The position numbers were made by a program, and so were the translations under genes. A stretch of 61,606 nt of DNA, from positions 1-61,606 of the forward strand of contig JAAWSG010000006.1 in NCBI GenBank assembly GCA_022801435.1, written 5' to 3'. Positions 25,076-34,350 of this stretch are shown here, piece by piece. The notes under the pieces were generated by a model. The model made no database searches, was not told the origin of the DNA, and worked only from the letters and a program-made list of their open reading frames with translations. Position 1 is the first letter of the stretch. The number at the start of each line of letters is the position of its first letter. Source of the stretch: Lawsonibacter sp. (lineage in GTDB: Bacteria; Bacillota; Clostridia; Oscillospirales; Oscillospiraceae).

Positions 25076-25750
25076 ATGAGTGAGAAGAAAAGCAAAGCAA
25101 GTATCCTGACCAACGGCATTTTGAACGAAAACCCGGTGCTGCGGCTTGTCCTGGGCACCTGTCCCACCCTGGCCGTCACCACCATGGCTTCCAACGGCAT
25201 CGGTATGGGGCTGGCCGCCACCTTCGTGCTGCTGTGCTCCAACATTGTCATCTCCGCCCTGCGGAAGGTGATCCCCAATCAGGTCCGCATCCCCTGCTAC
25301 ATCACGGTCATCGCCGGCTTCGTGTCGGTGGTGCAGATGGTGGTCAAGGCCTATGTGCCCGACCTGGATAAGGCTCTGGGGGTGTATCTGCCCCTCATCG
25401 TGGTCAACTGCATCATTCTGGGCCGGGCCGAGATGTTCGCCTCCAAGAACGGGATTCTGGACTCCGCCCTGGACGGCATCGGAATGGGCATCGGCTTCAC
25501 CATCACCCTGACCATCATGGGTTCCATCCGGGAGATTATCGGCTCCGGGACCTGGATGGCCGGTCTGGGCAAATTGATCCCCTCCCTGGGTGCGGATTTC
25601 TCCATCCAGGTCATCCCTGAGTCCATCGACACCTTCTCCCTGATGACCAGCGCCCCCGGCGGATTCTTCGTCTTCGGCGTGCTGATGGCGGGAGCCGCCT
25701 GGCTGACCAACCGTCCCAAGAAGGAAGCTGCGGAAGGAGGTAACGCATAA
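25076..25750 (+). CDS. rnfE: Rnf complex subunit RnfE
   Basis: 224 residues, six predicted helices, homologous to RnfA/NqrD. Starts after a basic stretch (MSEKKSKASILTNGIL). Contains the conserved VNCIILGRAE half-site whose cysteine contributes to the membrane FeS cluster formed with RnfA. Overlaps rnfA by one base (TAATG). Confidence 0.95.
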   Translation: MSEKKSKASILTNGILNENPVLRLVLGTCPTLAVTTMASNGIGMGLAATFVLLCSNIVISALRKVIPNQVRIPCYITVIAGFVSVVQMVVKAYVPDLDKALGVYLPLIVVNCIILGRAEMFASKNGILDSALDGIGMGIGFTITLTIMGSIREIIGSGTWMAGLGKLIPSLGADFSIQVIPESIDTFSLMTSAPGGFFVFGVLMAGAAWLTNRPKKEAAEGGNA

Positions 25751-26364
25751 TGGTGAAGCTTGCAGTCATTTTCTTTACCATGATTTTGGTGGATAACTAC
25801 GTCCTGGCAAAGTTTTTGGGTATCTGCCCCTTCCTGGGGGTGTCCAAAAAGCTGGACAGCGCCGTGGGCATGTCCCTGGCAGTCACCTTTGTCATGGTCA
25901 TGGCCACCGCCGCCACCTGGCCCATCTATAAGCTGCTCCTGGTGCCCGAGGGGATGGAGAACACTACCCGGGACATGGGCTATCTCCAGACCATCGTGTT
26001 CATTCTGATCATCGCCATCCTGGTTCAGCTGCTGGAGAATTTCCTCAAAAAGTTCATCCCCGCCCTGTACAAGTCCCTGGGTGTGTACCTGCCCCTGATT
26101 ACCACCAACTGCACCATCCTGGGCGTGACCATCCTGAACCTGGACAACGGCTACAACTTTATTGAGTCTATTGTCTGTGCCGCCGGCGCGGGCATCGGCT
26201 TCCTGGTGGCTATGGTGCTCTTCTCCGGGGTGCGCCGCCGGGTGGAGCAGGCCGTCACCCCCAAGTGCTTCGAGGGCCTGCCCATCACGCTGGTGGCCGC
26301 CGCGGTGACCTCCCTGTCCTTTATGGGCTTCGGCGGCATCGTGGACGCCATCTTCAAGGTTTGA
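25750..26364 (+). CDS. rnfA: Rnf complex subunit RnfA
   Basis: 204 residues, six helices, with FLGICPFLGVSK and TTNCTILGV carrying the conserved cysteines that pair with those of RnfE. Part of the ion channel of the complex. Ribosome site aaggaggtaac is within the end of rnfE. Confidence 0.95.
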   Translation: MVKLAVIFFTMILVDNYVLAKFLGICPFLGVSKKLDSAVGMSLAVTFVMVMATAATWPIYKLLLVPEGMENTTRDMGYLQTIVFILIIAILVQLLENFLKKFIPALYKSLGVYLPLITTNCTILGVTILNLDNGYNFIESIVCAAGAGIGFLVAMVLFSGVRRRVEQAVTPKCFEGLPITLVAAAVTSLSFMGFGGIVDAIFKV

Positions 26365-26382
26365 TAGGAGGGGGAGAGGAGT

Positions 26383-27183
26383 ATGAATCCAATTTTAATG
26401 GCAATCATCCTGGTGACCGTGATCGGCCTGATTGGCGCGGTGATCCTGGTGGCCGCCTCCATCTTCATGTACGTACCGGTGGATGAGCGGGTGGAGCAGA
26501 TTACCGCCGTCCTGGCGGGAGCCAACTGCGGCGCCTGCGGGTGCGCGGGCTGCGCGGACTACGCCAAGAGCATCGTGGAGGACGGCAACGCGGTAAACAA
26601 GTGTACCCCCGGCGGAGCCGCCTGCGCTGCCAAGGTGGCGGAGATTATGGGGGTGGAGGCGGGTTCCACCACTCCCATGAAGGCGGTGGTGGCCTGTTCC
26701 GGGACCTGCGGCAAGACGGGGAAGAAGTACGAGTTCCAGGGGGTCCAGAGCTGCCAGGCGGTCAAGGGTCTGTACGGCGGCGACGGGCTGTGCCGGTTCG
26801 GCTGCCTGGGCTACGGCGACTGTACCCGGGCCTGCGGCTTTGACGCCATCCATATCGTGGACGGCATCGCTAAGGTGGACCGGGAGAAGTGTACCGGCTG
26901 CGGAGCCTGTGCCGCCGCGTGCCCCAACAGCATCATCTCCATCGTCCCCGAGCACAAGCGGAAGCCTGTGGTCCTCTGCCAGAACAAGGACAAGGGGGGC
27001 GACACCCGGAAGGCCTGCACCGCTGGCTGTATCGGCTGTATGAAGTGCGCCAAGGCGTGCCCCAAGGAGGCCATCACGGTGGAGAACTTCCTGGCCAAGA
27101 TCGACCAGGAGAAGTGCGTGGGCTGTCAGCTCTGCGTCAAGGAGTGCCCCATGGGGGTCATCCACGTGCCCGCCGCGGAATAA
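26383..27183 (+). CDS. rnfB: Rnf complex subunit RnfB
   Basis: 266 residues. An N-terminal membrane helix (about 4-27) anchors a ferredoxin-rich cytoplasmic part that exchanges electrons with soluble ferredoxin. Motifs: CGACGCAGCADYA (about 45-57), a cysteine-rich region CRFGCLGYGDCTRAC, then CTGCGACAAACP, CIGCMKCAKACP and CVGCQLCVKECP. The operon order CDGEAB is typical of Clostridia. A strong bidirectional terminator follows. Confidence 0.95.
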   Translation: MNPILMAIILVTVIGLIGAVILVAASIFMYVPVDERVEQITAVLAGANCGACGCAGCADYAKSIVEDGNAVNKCTPGGAACAAKVAEIMGVEAGSTTPMKAVVACSGTCGKTGKKYEFQGVQSCQAVKGLYGGDGLCRFGCLGYGDCTRACGFDAIHIVDGIAKVDREKCTGCGACAAACPNSIISIVPEHKRKPVVLCQNKDKGGDTRKACTAGCIGCMKCAKACPKEAITVENFLAKIDQEKCVGCQLCVKECPMGVIHVPAAE

Positions 27184-27191
27184 AAATTGCA

Positions 27192-27233
27192 AAAACCGGC
27201 AGTTCTCCTTCTGATAGGAGAACTGCCGGTTTT
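27192..27233. terminator. bidirectional terminator between rnfB and the aldo/keto reductase gene
   Basis: Perfect 18-bp stem (27192-27209 with 27216-27233) whose arms start aaaacc and end ggtttt, giving U-rich tails in both directions. It serves two convergent operons. Confidence 0.92.
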
Positions 27234-27289
27234 CATTTGCAGCAAACGCGTCTGATACTTGTGTCTCCACATGCCAGCGGGGATGGGGG

Positions 27290-28396
27290 TCAGTCCTCCA
27301 ACAGTTTAGCTGCCTGCTCCAGGTACTGGACGATGGGCAGGTTTTGGGGACAGTGGGACTCGCACTGCCGGCAGGCGATACAGTCTGAGGGCTTTCCGCC
27401 GAAGGTTTGGACCAGCTGATCGAAGCTTCCGGCGGGGGAGCGCTTGCCGAGCTTGGCGTTATTGTACAGCTGGAAGCAGTCGGGGATGGGGATATGCTGG
27501 GGACAGCCATCGGTACAGTAGCGGCAGGCGGTACAGGGGATGGCGATGGCCTGCCGGATGAGCTCCGCCGCCTGGGACAGCGCCTCCCGCTCCTGGGGGC
27601 TGAGGGGCTGGAGGGGGTCAAAGGTGCGCATATTTTCCTCCAGCTGCTCCAGGTTGGACATCCCGCTGAGCACCATATCCACCCCCTCCAGACCGCCGGC
27701 GAACCGGAGGGCCCAGGCGGCGGGGGAGAGGTCCGGGTCCAGCTCCTTCAGCAAAGCCTCCGCCTTGGGGGGCAGCTGGGCCAGCGCACCGCCCTTCACC
27801 GGTTCCATGACCATGACCCGCTTCCCGTGACGGCGGACGGTCTCATAGCACAGGCGGGACTGGACGGTCTCGGTCTCCCAGTCCAGATAGTTCAGCTGAA
27901 GCTGGACGTACTCCAGCTCCGGGTGGGCGGTCAGGATTTCGTCCAGCACCTGGGCGGAGTCGTGGAAGGAGAACCCGGTGTGCCGGACGCGGCCCTCCGC
28001 CTGCTTCCGGGCCAGGAACTCAAAGGCGCGCAGCTGCCGGCACTTCTCAACCCGCTGGGCGCTGAGGGCGTGGAGCCAGTAGTAGTCAAAATACTCCACT
28101 CCGCAGCGCTCCAGCTGCTGGTTAAAAATTTCCTCCAGCTGTTCCTCCCGCTCTATGGCCCAGACAGGCAGCTTGTCGGTGACGGCGAAGCTTTGCCGGG
28201 GGTGACGCCTGACCACCGCCTCCCGGAGAGCCTCCTCGCTCTTGCCGCCGTGGTATGGGTAGGCGGTGTCGAAATGGGTGAACCCGCCCTCCAGAAAGCG
28301 GTCCGCCATCCGGATTACCGCCGGGAGGTCGATGGAGCCGCTGTCGTTGGGGTCCAGCAGGGGAAGGCGCATCAGGCCAAAGCTCAAATGTTTCAC
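27290..28396 (-). CDS. aldo/keto reductase with C-terminal 4Fe-4S ferredoxin domain
   Basis: 368 residues. AKR barrel (about 1-270) starting MKHLSFGLMRLPLLDP, with the catalytic tetrad Asp and Tyr in HFDTAYPYHGG, Lys in AVTDKLPVW and His in YWLHAL. The C-terminal part has CTACRYCTDGCP and CIACRQCESHCP, two [4Fe-4S] motifs. Substrate unknown. The start is a GTG at 28396 with AGGAGG seven bases upstream; the open frame continues upstream into the RodA gene but is not coding. It probably shares the transcript of the upstream SEDS gene. Confidence 0.88.
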   Translation of the reverse strand: MKHLSFGLMRLPLLDPNDSGSIDLPAVIRMADRFLEGGFTHFDTAYPYHGGKSEEALREAVVRRHPRQSFAVTDKLPVWAIEREEQLEEIFNQQLERCGVEYFDYYWLHALSAQRVEKCRQLRAFEFLARKQAEGRVRHTGFSFHDSAQVLDEILTAHPELEYVQLQLNYLDWETETVQSRLCYETVRRHGKRVMVMEPVKGGALAQLPPKAEALLKELDPDLSPAAWALRFAGGLEGVDMVLSGMSNLEQLEENMRTFDPLQPLSPQEREALSQAAELIRQAIAIPCTACRYCTDGCPQHIPIPDCFQLYNNAKLGKRSPAGSFDQLVQTFGGKPSDCIACRQCESHCPQNLPIVQYLEQAAKLLED

Positions 28397-28410
28397 AAAA
28401 ATTCCTCCTG

Positions 28411-29619
28411 TTAAATTTTGCTCCGGTCCCGCAGCCAGCTGGGCAGGGTCCTGGCCTTGACGCTGGACACGATGCCCATGGCGGCGAAGAGGGTGATGAT
28501 GGACGAGCCGCCGTAGCTGATGAAGGGGAGGGTCAGCCCCATGACGGGCAGGATGAACAGACACATACCCACATTAAAGGTGATCTGGGCCAGCAGCATT
28601 CCAGCCATCCCCATACACACATAGGCGGAGAAGGGGGAGCTGGCGTGGCGGCCCACCCACACGCACCGCAGAACGATGCAGGACAGCAGGAACAGGAGGG
28701 CCATACAGCCTACCAGTCCCAGCTCCTCACCGCAGACGGCGTAGATGAAGTCGGTGTGCCGGGCCGGGAGGGCGGAGCTGTTGGCGGCATGGGTCTGGAT
28801 ACCCTTCAGGTAGCCCTGGCCGAACAGCTTGCCCGAGCCGATAGCCAGGACGGACCGGGACTGTTGAAAGCCGTAGTTGCTGGGGTCCAGGCTGTGGTCG
28901 AAGACTACCCGGAAGCGCATAATGCGGTAATCGTTCCACCAGCGGGTCTCAGGCAGGAAAAACAGCCATAGGATAACCGCTGCCAGGACGATTCCGCCGC
29001 CCACCAGCACAAACCACCGCAGCTTCACCCCGGAGGCCCAGGCCATGGAGACGAAAATCATCATGTAGATGACGCACATTCCGAAGTCGCCGCAGATGAC
29101 AGCGATGAGGCCCAGCATGAACACGGTGTGCCCGCCAATCTGGAGAATGGAGGGCACCGAGCTGATATCCAGCTCCCGGTCCTGTATTTTGACAATTTGG
29201 AGGGCCAGCAGCAGGATAAAGGAGATCTTGACAATCTCGTTGGGCTGCACATCCATGGGGAATTTTGGAATGATGCGGGAGAGGACCAGCCAATTCAGGT
29301 TGCCGGAGTTGTAGTCCTCCCCCAGGGGGGTGAGGAGGAGGAGGATAAAGCCTGTGTTAAAAACCAGCAGCGGCTTCCAACGCTTCTCCACAAAGAGCTG
29401 GAAGTCCACAAAGGTCAGCAGGATATAGGCCACCACCCCCAGCACGATGGCGATGAACTGGACGAGGATAAAGCGAATCCAGCGGGTCTCGCCCAGATAC
29501 TGGGTGGCGGAGTAGATGAGGGCCAGTCCGAAGGTGCTGGACGCCAGGCACAGGAAGAGCAGAATGAGGTCTCCCTTTTTGAAAAATTCCCGTATAGGGG
29601 AGAACAACAGGGACAACAT
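28411..29619 (-). CDS. rodA: SEDS-family peptidoglycan polymerase (RodA/FtsW type)
   Basis: 402 residues with about ten membrane helices. Diagnostic segments: GSGKLFGQGYLKGIQ, LPARHTDFIYAVCGEELG (with the catalytic-site D) and LPFISYGGSSIITLF near the C-terminus. Polymerises lipid II glycans with a class B PBP. Assignment to RodA over FtsW or SpoVE is tentative, since no mreBCD, pbp or murG is nearby. ATG 29619 has aaggagg four to five bases upstream; an in-frame GTG at 29640 lacks a site. Confidence 0.85.
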   Translation of the reverse strand: MLSLLFSPIREFFKKGDLILLFLCLASSTFGLALIYSATQYLGETRWIRFILVQFIAIVLGVVAYILLTFVDFQLFVEKRWKPLLVFNTGFILLLLTPLGEDYNSGNLNWLVLSRIIPKFPMDVQPNEIVKISFILLLALQIVKIQDRELDISSVPSILQIGGHTVFMLGLIAVICGDFGMCVIYMMIFVSMAWASGVKLRWFVLVGGGIVLAAVILWLFFLPETRWWNDYRIMRFRVVFDHSLDPSNYGFQQSRSVLAIGSGKLFGQGYLKGIQTHAANSSALPARHTDFIYAVCGEELGLVGCMALLFLLSCIVLRCVWVGRHASSPFSAYVCMGMAGMLLAQITFNVGMCLFILPVMGLTLPFISYGGSSIITLFAAMGIVSSVKARTLPSWLRDRSKI

Positions 29620-29646
29620 CCCACCTCCTTCAAAAATCACCCATAT

Positions 29647-29674
29647 ATTTTATCACATTTTGGTAGAAACGCAA
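29647..29674 (-). promoter_or_regulatory. promoter of the rodA-aldo/keto reductase transcript
   Basis: On the minus strand TTGCGT (29674-29669), 16 bp, TAAAAT (29652-29647). Reasonable sigma-A match in the divergent gap to tsaE. Confidence 0.55.
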
Positions 29675-29684
29675 ACCCTATCTG

Positions 29685-29693
29685 TGCTATAAT
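29685..29693 (+). promoter_or_regulatory. extended -10 promoter of the tsaE operon
   Basis: TGC-TATAAT (29685-29693) is an extended -10 element; no good -35 hexamer lies at the right distance. Start expected near 29700, about 35 nt before the tsaE GTG. Confidence 0.65.
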
Positions 29694-29734
29694 GTGAGAA
29701 AACCTGAAAATTTTCTGTGAACGGAGGGACCCAG

Positions 29735-30160
29735 GTGGAATATCTTACCAAGAGCGAGGCCGAGACCGAGGCGCTGGGGGCGCGTCTGGCCGAACAGCTG
29801 GAGCCCGGCGGGGTGGTGGCCTTCACTGGAGACCTGGGGGCGGGAAAGACCGCCTTCACCCGGGGGCTGGCCCGGGGGCTGGGAATCACGGAGCGGGTGA
29901 CCAGCCCCACCTTCACCGTGGTCAACGAGTATGAGGGGGGCAGGCTGCCCCTGTTCCACTTCGATATGTACCGCCTGGGCTCCTCAGAGGAGCTGTTCGG
30001 CATCGGCTGGGAGGACTACCTGGCCCGGGGCGGGGTGTGTGCCGTGGAGTGGAGCGAGAATGTGGAGGACGCCCTGGAGGAGGACGCCGTCCGGGTGGAC
30101 ATCCGCCGGGGGGACGGGGAGGACTGGCGGGTCATCGCCATCGAGGGGGTGGAGCTGTGA
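29735..30160 (+). CDS. tsaE: tRNA t6A biosynthesis ATPase TsaE
   Basis: 141 residues. P-loop [16 protein letters not shown] (about 29-44), then [13 protein letters not shown] and LFHFDMYRL, all family-specific. TsaE drives turnover of the TsaBD complex that makes N6-threonylcarbamoyl adenosine in tRNA. Start GTG 29735 lies six bases after ggaggg; a GTG 18 bases upstream overlaps no site. tsaB overlaps by four bases. Confidence 0.93.
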   Translation: MEYLTKSEAETEALGARLAEQLEPGGVVAFTGDLGAGKTAFTRGLARGLGITERVTSPTFTVVNEYEGGRLPLFHFDMYRLGSSEELFGIGWEDYLARGGVCAVEWSENVEDALEEDAVRVDIRRGDGEDWRVIAIEGVEL

Positions 30161-30870
30161 ATATTTTAGCCCTGGAGTCCTCCGCGGCCGCCTGCTCCGC
30201 CGCCCTGTGCCGGGACGGGGTGCTGGTGGCTCAGATCTGGCAGAACAGCGGCCTGACCCACAGCCGCACCCTGCTGCCCATGGTGAACGACCTGCTGAAA
30301 AACTGCGGGGAGAAGCTGGACCGGGTGGAGGTCATCGCTGTGGCCGCCGGTCCGGGCTCCTTCACCGGCCTGCGCATCGGGGTGTCCACCGCCAAGGGGT
30401 TATCTTGGGCGGGGGGACAGCGCTGCGCCCCCTGCTCCACCCTGGAGTCCATGGCCTGGCCCCTGGCCCATCTGGAGGGGCGGCTCATTGTCTGCGCCAT
30501 GGACGCCCGGCGGAAGCAGGTGTACAACGCCCTCTTCCTGGCCAGGGGGGAGGGGCTGGAGCGGCTGGCCCCCGACCGGGCCATCTCCCTGGAGGAGCTG
30601 GGAGAGGAGCTAAAAAAATTCCAAATTCCCAAAATAGTCGTTGGAGATGGGGCGGAGCTGTGTTATAATAGCCTGAGAGACCAAATCTCCGAACTGGAGC
30701 CCGCCCCCGTCCACCTGCGGATGCAGAGCGCCTGGGGGGTGGCCCGGGCAGCGGAGGAGCTGGCCCGAGCGGGGGGCCTGGTGTCCGGCGGAGAGCTGGC
30801 CCCGGTCTACCACCGCCTGTCCCAGGCGGAGCGGGAACGGCTGGAACGAGAAACGAAATCTACAAATTGA
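30157..30870 (+). CDS. tsaB: tRNA t6A biosynthesis protein TsaB
   Basis: 237 residues starting [17 protein letters not shown], with the ASKHA-fold segment [22 protein letters not shown] (about residues 66-87, split by a conserved GxFTGLR motif). Partner of TsaD, which is not in this window; rimI, often next, is also absent. GTG start overlaps the tsaE stop. The C-terminal part is less conserved. Confidence 0.92.
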   Translation: MNILALESSAAACSAALCRDGVLVAQIWQNSGLTHSRTLLPMVNDLLKNCGEKLDRVEVIAVAAGPGSFTGLRIGVSTAKGLSWAGGQRCAPCSTLESMAWPLAHLEGRLIVCAMDARRKQVYNALFLARGEGLERLAPDRAISLEELGEELKKFQIPKIVVGDGAELCYNSLRDQISELEPAPVHLRMQSAWGVARAAEELARAGGLVSGGELAPVYHRLSQAERERLERETKSTN

Positions 30871-30884
30871 AGGGGATCGGAAAC

Positions 30885-31520
30885 ATGTATAACGAAAAGG
30901 TACACATCCTGGACCATCCGCTGCTTCAGCACAAGCTGACCATCCTCCGGGACGAGCGCACCGGGGTGAAGGAATTCCGGGAGATCGTCTCTGAGATCGC
31001 CGCCCTGGAGTGCTACGAGGCCACCCGGGACCTGCCCCTGGCGGACATTGAGGTAAAAACTCCCGTGGCCACCGGGACCTTCAAGACCCTGGCGGGGAAG
31101 AAGCTGGCCATTGTCCCCATCCTCCGGGCGGGGCTGGGCATGGTGGACGGCATCATCAAGATGATCCCCTCCGCCAAGGTGGGGCACATCGGCCTGTACC
31201 GGGACCCGGAGACCCACCAGCCCGTGGAGTACTACTGCAAAATGCCCGCCGATATCGCCGAGCGGGATGTCATTATTTTGGACCCCATGCTGGCCACCGG
31301 CGGCTCCGCCTCCGCCGCCATCACCTTCATCAAGGGCTACGGCAGCAAACACATCAAGCTGATGAATATCCTGGCCGCCCCCACGGGTATCGCCTGTATC
31401 CAGAGGGATCACCCGGATGTGGACATCTACGTGGCCGCCGTGGACGAGAAGCTTGATGACCACGCCTATATTGTCCCCGGCCTGGGGGACGCGGGGGACC
31501 GCATTTTCGGGACCAAGTGA
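30885..31520 (+). CDS. upp: uracil phosphoribosyltransferase
   Basis: Salvages uracil to UMP using PRPP. 211 residues starting [18 protein letters not shown], with RAGLGM, the PRPP-binding loop [12 protein letters not shown] (about 129-140) and the C-terminal uracil-binding [18 protein letters not shown] 30885 is eight bases after aagggga; an in-frame TTG at 30867 overlapping the tsaB stop is less likely. Confidence 0.95.
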   Translation: MYNEKVHILDHPLLQHKLTILRDERTGVKEFREIVSEIAALECYEATRDLPLADIEVKTPVATGTFKTLAGKKLAIVPILRAGLGMVDGIIKMIPSAKVGHIGLYRDPETHQPVEYYCKMPADIAERDVIILDPMLATGGSASAAITFIKGYGSKHIKLMNILAAPTGIACIQRDHPDVDIYVAAVDEKLDDHAYIVPGLGDAGDRIFGTK

Positions 31521-31566
31521 GCGCTTTGCGCCGCCATTTCATATAAGAGAAAGAGGTTGAACGCCC

Positions 31567-33003
31567 ATGTCCACTGACCGCTACGAAAGCCCTCTCTCCT
31601 CCCGCTACGCCAGCGATGAGATGCAGTATATCTTTTCTGCCGGCAAGAAGTTTTCCACCTGGCGCCGGCTGTGGGTGGCTCTGGCCCGGGCGGAGATGGA
31701 GCTGGGCCTGCCTGTGACCCGGGAGCAGGTGGAGGAGCTGGAGGCCCACATCACCGACATCGACTATGAGAAAGCCGCCCAGTGGGAGAAGAAGCTCCGC
31801 CACGATGTGATGGCCCACGTCCACACCTACGGCGAGCTGTGCCCCAAGGCCATGCCCATCATCCACCTGGGGGCCACCAGCTGCTACGTGGGGGACAACA
31901 CCGACATCATCCTCATGCGGGAGGGGCTGGAGCTGGTCCGGGATAAGCTGGTCCGGGTGCTGGCCCGGCTGGCGGAGTTTGCCGGCAAGTATAAGTCCTT
32001 GCCAACCCTTGGCTTCACCCACTTCCAGGCCGCCCAGCTGGTCACCGTGGGCAAGCGGGCCACCCTGTGGATGAATGAGCTGCTCATGGACCTGGAGGAG
32101 GTGGAGTACCGCATCTCCACCCTGAAGCTGCTGGGCTCCAAGGGGACCACCGGAACCCAGGCCTCCTTCCTGGAGCTCTTTGACGGGGACCACGAAAAGG
32201 TCAAGGCTTTGGAGGAAAAGATTGCAAAGGAGATGGGCTTTACAGCGACTGTCCCGGTCAGCGGCCAGACCTATTCCCGAAAACTGGACTACAGCGTGGT
32301 CTCTACCCTGTCCGGCATCGCCCAGAGCGCCAGCAAATTCGCCACCGACCTGCGGCTGCTGTGCCACCTGAAGGAGGTGGAGGAGCCCTTTGAGAAGAAC
32401 CAGATCGGTTCCTCCGCCATGCCCTACAAGCGCAACCCCATGCGGTGCGAGCGCATCTGCTCCCTGGCCCGGTACGTCATTGTGGACGTGGGCAACCCCG
32501 CCGTCACCGCCGCCACCCAGTGGTTTGAGCGCACACTGGACGACTCAGCCAACAAGCGGCTGTCCGTCCCCGAGGCCTTTTTGGCAGTGGACGCCATTCT
32601 CAATATCTGGGCCAACGTGGCGGGGGGACTGGTGGTCCACCCCAAGGTCATCGAGAAGCACGTTCTGGAGGAGCTGCCCTTCATGGCCAGCGAGAACATT
32701 ATGATGGACGCGGTGAAGCGGGGCGGGGACCGGCAGCAGCTCCACGAGCGCATCCGGGTGCTCTCCCAGGAGGCGGGCTACGCCGTGAAGGAGCTAGGCC
32801 AGCCCAACGACCTCATCGACCGCATTGCCGCCGACCCCGCCTTCGGTATGAGCCGGGAGGAGCTGTCCGCCCATCTGGACCCCTCCGCCTATATCGGCCG
32901 GTGTCCGGAGCAGGTGGAGGAGTTTCTGCAAACCGCCGTTCAGCCGGTGCTGGAGCGCTGTGCCGGCGCGCTGGAGCGGGGAGAGCCCGAGCTGAAGGTG
33001 TAG
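31567..33003 (+). CDS. purB: adenylosuccinate lyase
   Basis: Acts twice in purine synthesis, releasing fumarate from SAICAR and adenylosuccinate. 478 residues with the fumarase/aspartase signature GSSAMPYKRNPMRCE (about 282-296), the catalytic His regions DVMAHVHTY and TSCYVGDN, and LGFTHFQ. Longer than the short B. subtilis type, matching the Clostridia/animal-like form. Placed after upp, so two nucleotide genes sit together, but no other pur genes are near. Confidence 0.95.
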   Translation: MSTDRYESPLSSRYASDEMQYIFSAGKKFSTWRRLWVALARAEMELGLPVTREQVEELEAHITDIDYEKAAQWEKKLRHDVMAHVHTYGELCPKAMPIIHLGATSCYVGDNTDIILMREGLELVRDKLVRVLARLAEFAGKYKSLPTLGFTHFQAAQLVTVGKRATLWMNELLMDLEEVEYRISTLKLLGSKGTTGTQASFLELFDGDHEKVKALEEKIAKEMGFTATVPVSGQTYSRKLDYSVVSTLSGIAQSASKFATDLRLLCHLKEVEEPFEKNQIGSSAMPYKRNPMRCERICSLARYVIVDVGNPAVTAATQWFERTLDDSANKRLSVPEAFLAVDAILNIWANVAGGLVVHPKVIEKHVLEELPFMASENIMMDAVKRGGDRQQLHERIRVLSQEAGYAVKELGQPNDLIDRIAADPAFGMSREELSAHLDPSAYIGRCPEQVEEFLQTAVQPVLERCAGALERGEPELKV

Positions 33004-33030
33004 CCTGACACCCTGGGAGGAGACAGATCC

Positions 33031-34299
33031 ATGAACCACAACCGGAATGGCCGCTACCTGGCCGCGGGGCTGACCGCCTTCGCGGTGATTGCGGCGTCGC
33101 TGCTGCTTTTTTTCCTGCTGTTCCACGCCCAGGACGTGGGAATTTTTCTGACCGGGCTGGCCGTCATCCTGCGGCCCATCTTTATGGGGGCGGTGATCGC
33201 GTTTCTGCTGCTCCCCGTCTACCGAGCCATCCTGCGCGTTCTCACGGCCATGGCCCTGAACACCCGGATGCGGAGCCAGAGAGATACCGCCTTTCTCAAC
33301 ATCGTGGCCGTCATTCTCAGCCTGCTGCTGGCCTTTTTTCTGATTTACCTCCTGCTGGCGATGGTCATTCCCCAGGTGTACCAGAGCGTGGTGGGACTTG
33401 TCCAGGCGATTCCGGACTACATGGAGGTGGTCCAGCTCTGGCTCCAGACTTTTTTTGAGGACAATCCGGACATTCAGGAAGCCATTCTGCCGGTGTACAC
33501 CTCCGCCGCCGCCCCCCTGGAGCAGTGGCTGAACTCGGACATTCTGCCCAACCTGGAGTCCATCACCACCACGCTGGAATGGGTGCGGCAGGACATCCTG
33601 CCCAACCTCACCGGTGTGGTGGCGGGGGTGTCGGGGATGGTGGTGGGCCTGCTGGTGCTGGTGAAGGATATGCTCATCGCCATCATCGTCTCGGTCTATC
33701 TGCTGATGCGCAAGGACATCTTCGCCGCTCAGAGCAAAAAGATCGTGTACAGCCTCTTTCCCACCCGGGCCGCCGACCTGATCGTCCAGGAGGTCCGCAG
33801 CGCCTACCGGATCATGAGCGGCTTCATCACCGGGAAGCTGCTGGACTCCCTGATTATTGGGGTCATCTGCCTGGTGTGCTGCAACCTCCTGCAATTTCCA
33901 TACCCTGCCCTGATCTCGGTCATCATCGGAGTGACCAACATCATCCCCTTCTTTGGGCCGTTTATCGGAGCCATCCCCTGCGGCCTGCTGATTTTTCTGG
34001 TCAACCCCCTCCAGGCGGTCTACTTTGCCATCTTCATCCTGGTCCTCCAGCAGTTCGACGGAAACATCCTGGGGCCCAAGATTTTGGGGGACTCCACCGG
34101 ACTGGCCTCCTTCTGGGTGCTCTTCTCCATCCTGCTGTTTGGGGGCCTGTTCGGCTTTGCGGGGATGGTGCTGGGGGTGCCTGTGTTCGCCATGTTCTAC
34201 AGCATCGTCAGCCGGCTGGTGTCCTACGGCCTCCGCGCCCGGGGCCTGCCCGGGAAGACAGAGGAGTACATGGGCAGGACCGGACCCATGTCCCGGTAA
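33031..34299 (+). CDS. AI-2E family transporter (PerM-like)
   Basis: 422 residues with about eight membrane helices and a soluble loop between the second and third pairs (about 120-200). The conserved VTNIIPFFGPFIGAIP and DGNILGPKILGDSTGL motifs identify the family. Members have been linked to AI-2 export and Na+/H+ antiport; which applies here cannot be told. It follows purB by 27 bases and precedes addB by 51. Confidence 0.88.
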   Translation: MNHNRNGRYLAAGLTAFAVIAASLLLFFLLFHAQDVGIFLTGLAVILRPIFMGAVIAFLLLPVYRAILRVLTAMALNTRMRSQRDTAFLNIVAVILSLLLAFFLIYLLLAMVIPQVYQSVVGLVQAIPDYMEVVQLWLQTFFEDNPDIQEAILPVYTSAAAPLEQWLNSDILPNLESITTTLEWVRQDILPNLTGVVAGVSGMVVGLLVLVKDMLIAIIVSVYLLMRKDIFAAQSKKIVYSLFPTRAADLIVQEVRSAYRIMSGFITGKLLDSLIIGVICLVCCNLLQFPYPALISVIIGVTNIIPFFGPFIGAIPCGLLIFLVNPLQAVYFAIFILVLQQFDGNILGPKILGDSTGLASFWVLFSILLFGGLFGFAGMVLGVPVFAMFYSIVSRLVSYGLRARGLPGKTEEYMGRTGPMSR

Positions 34300-34350
34300 A
34301 TATGCAACTAAACAAAACCCTTCGCCGCACGATGAAAGGAGAGAGTTCTG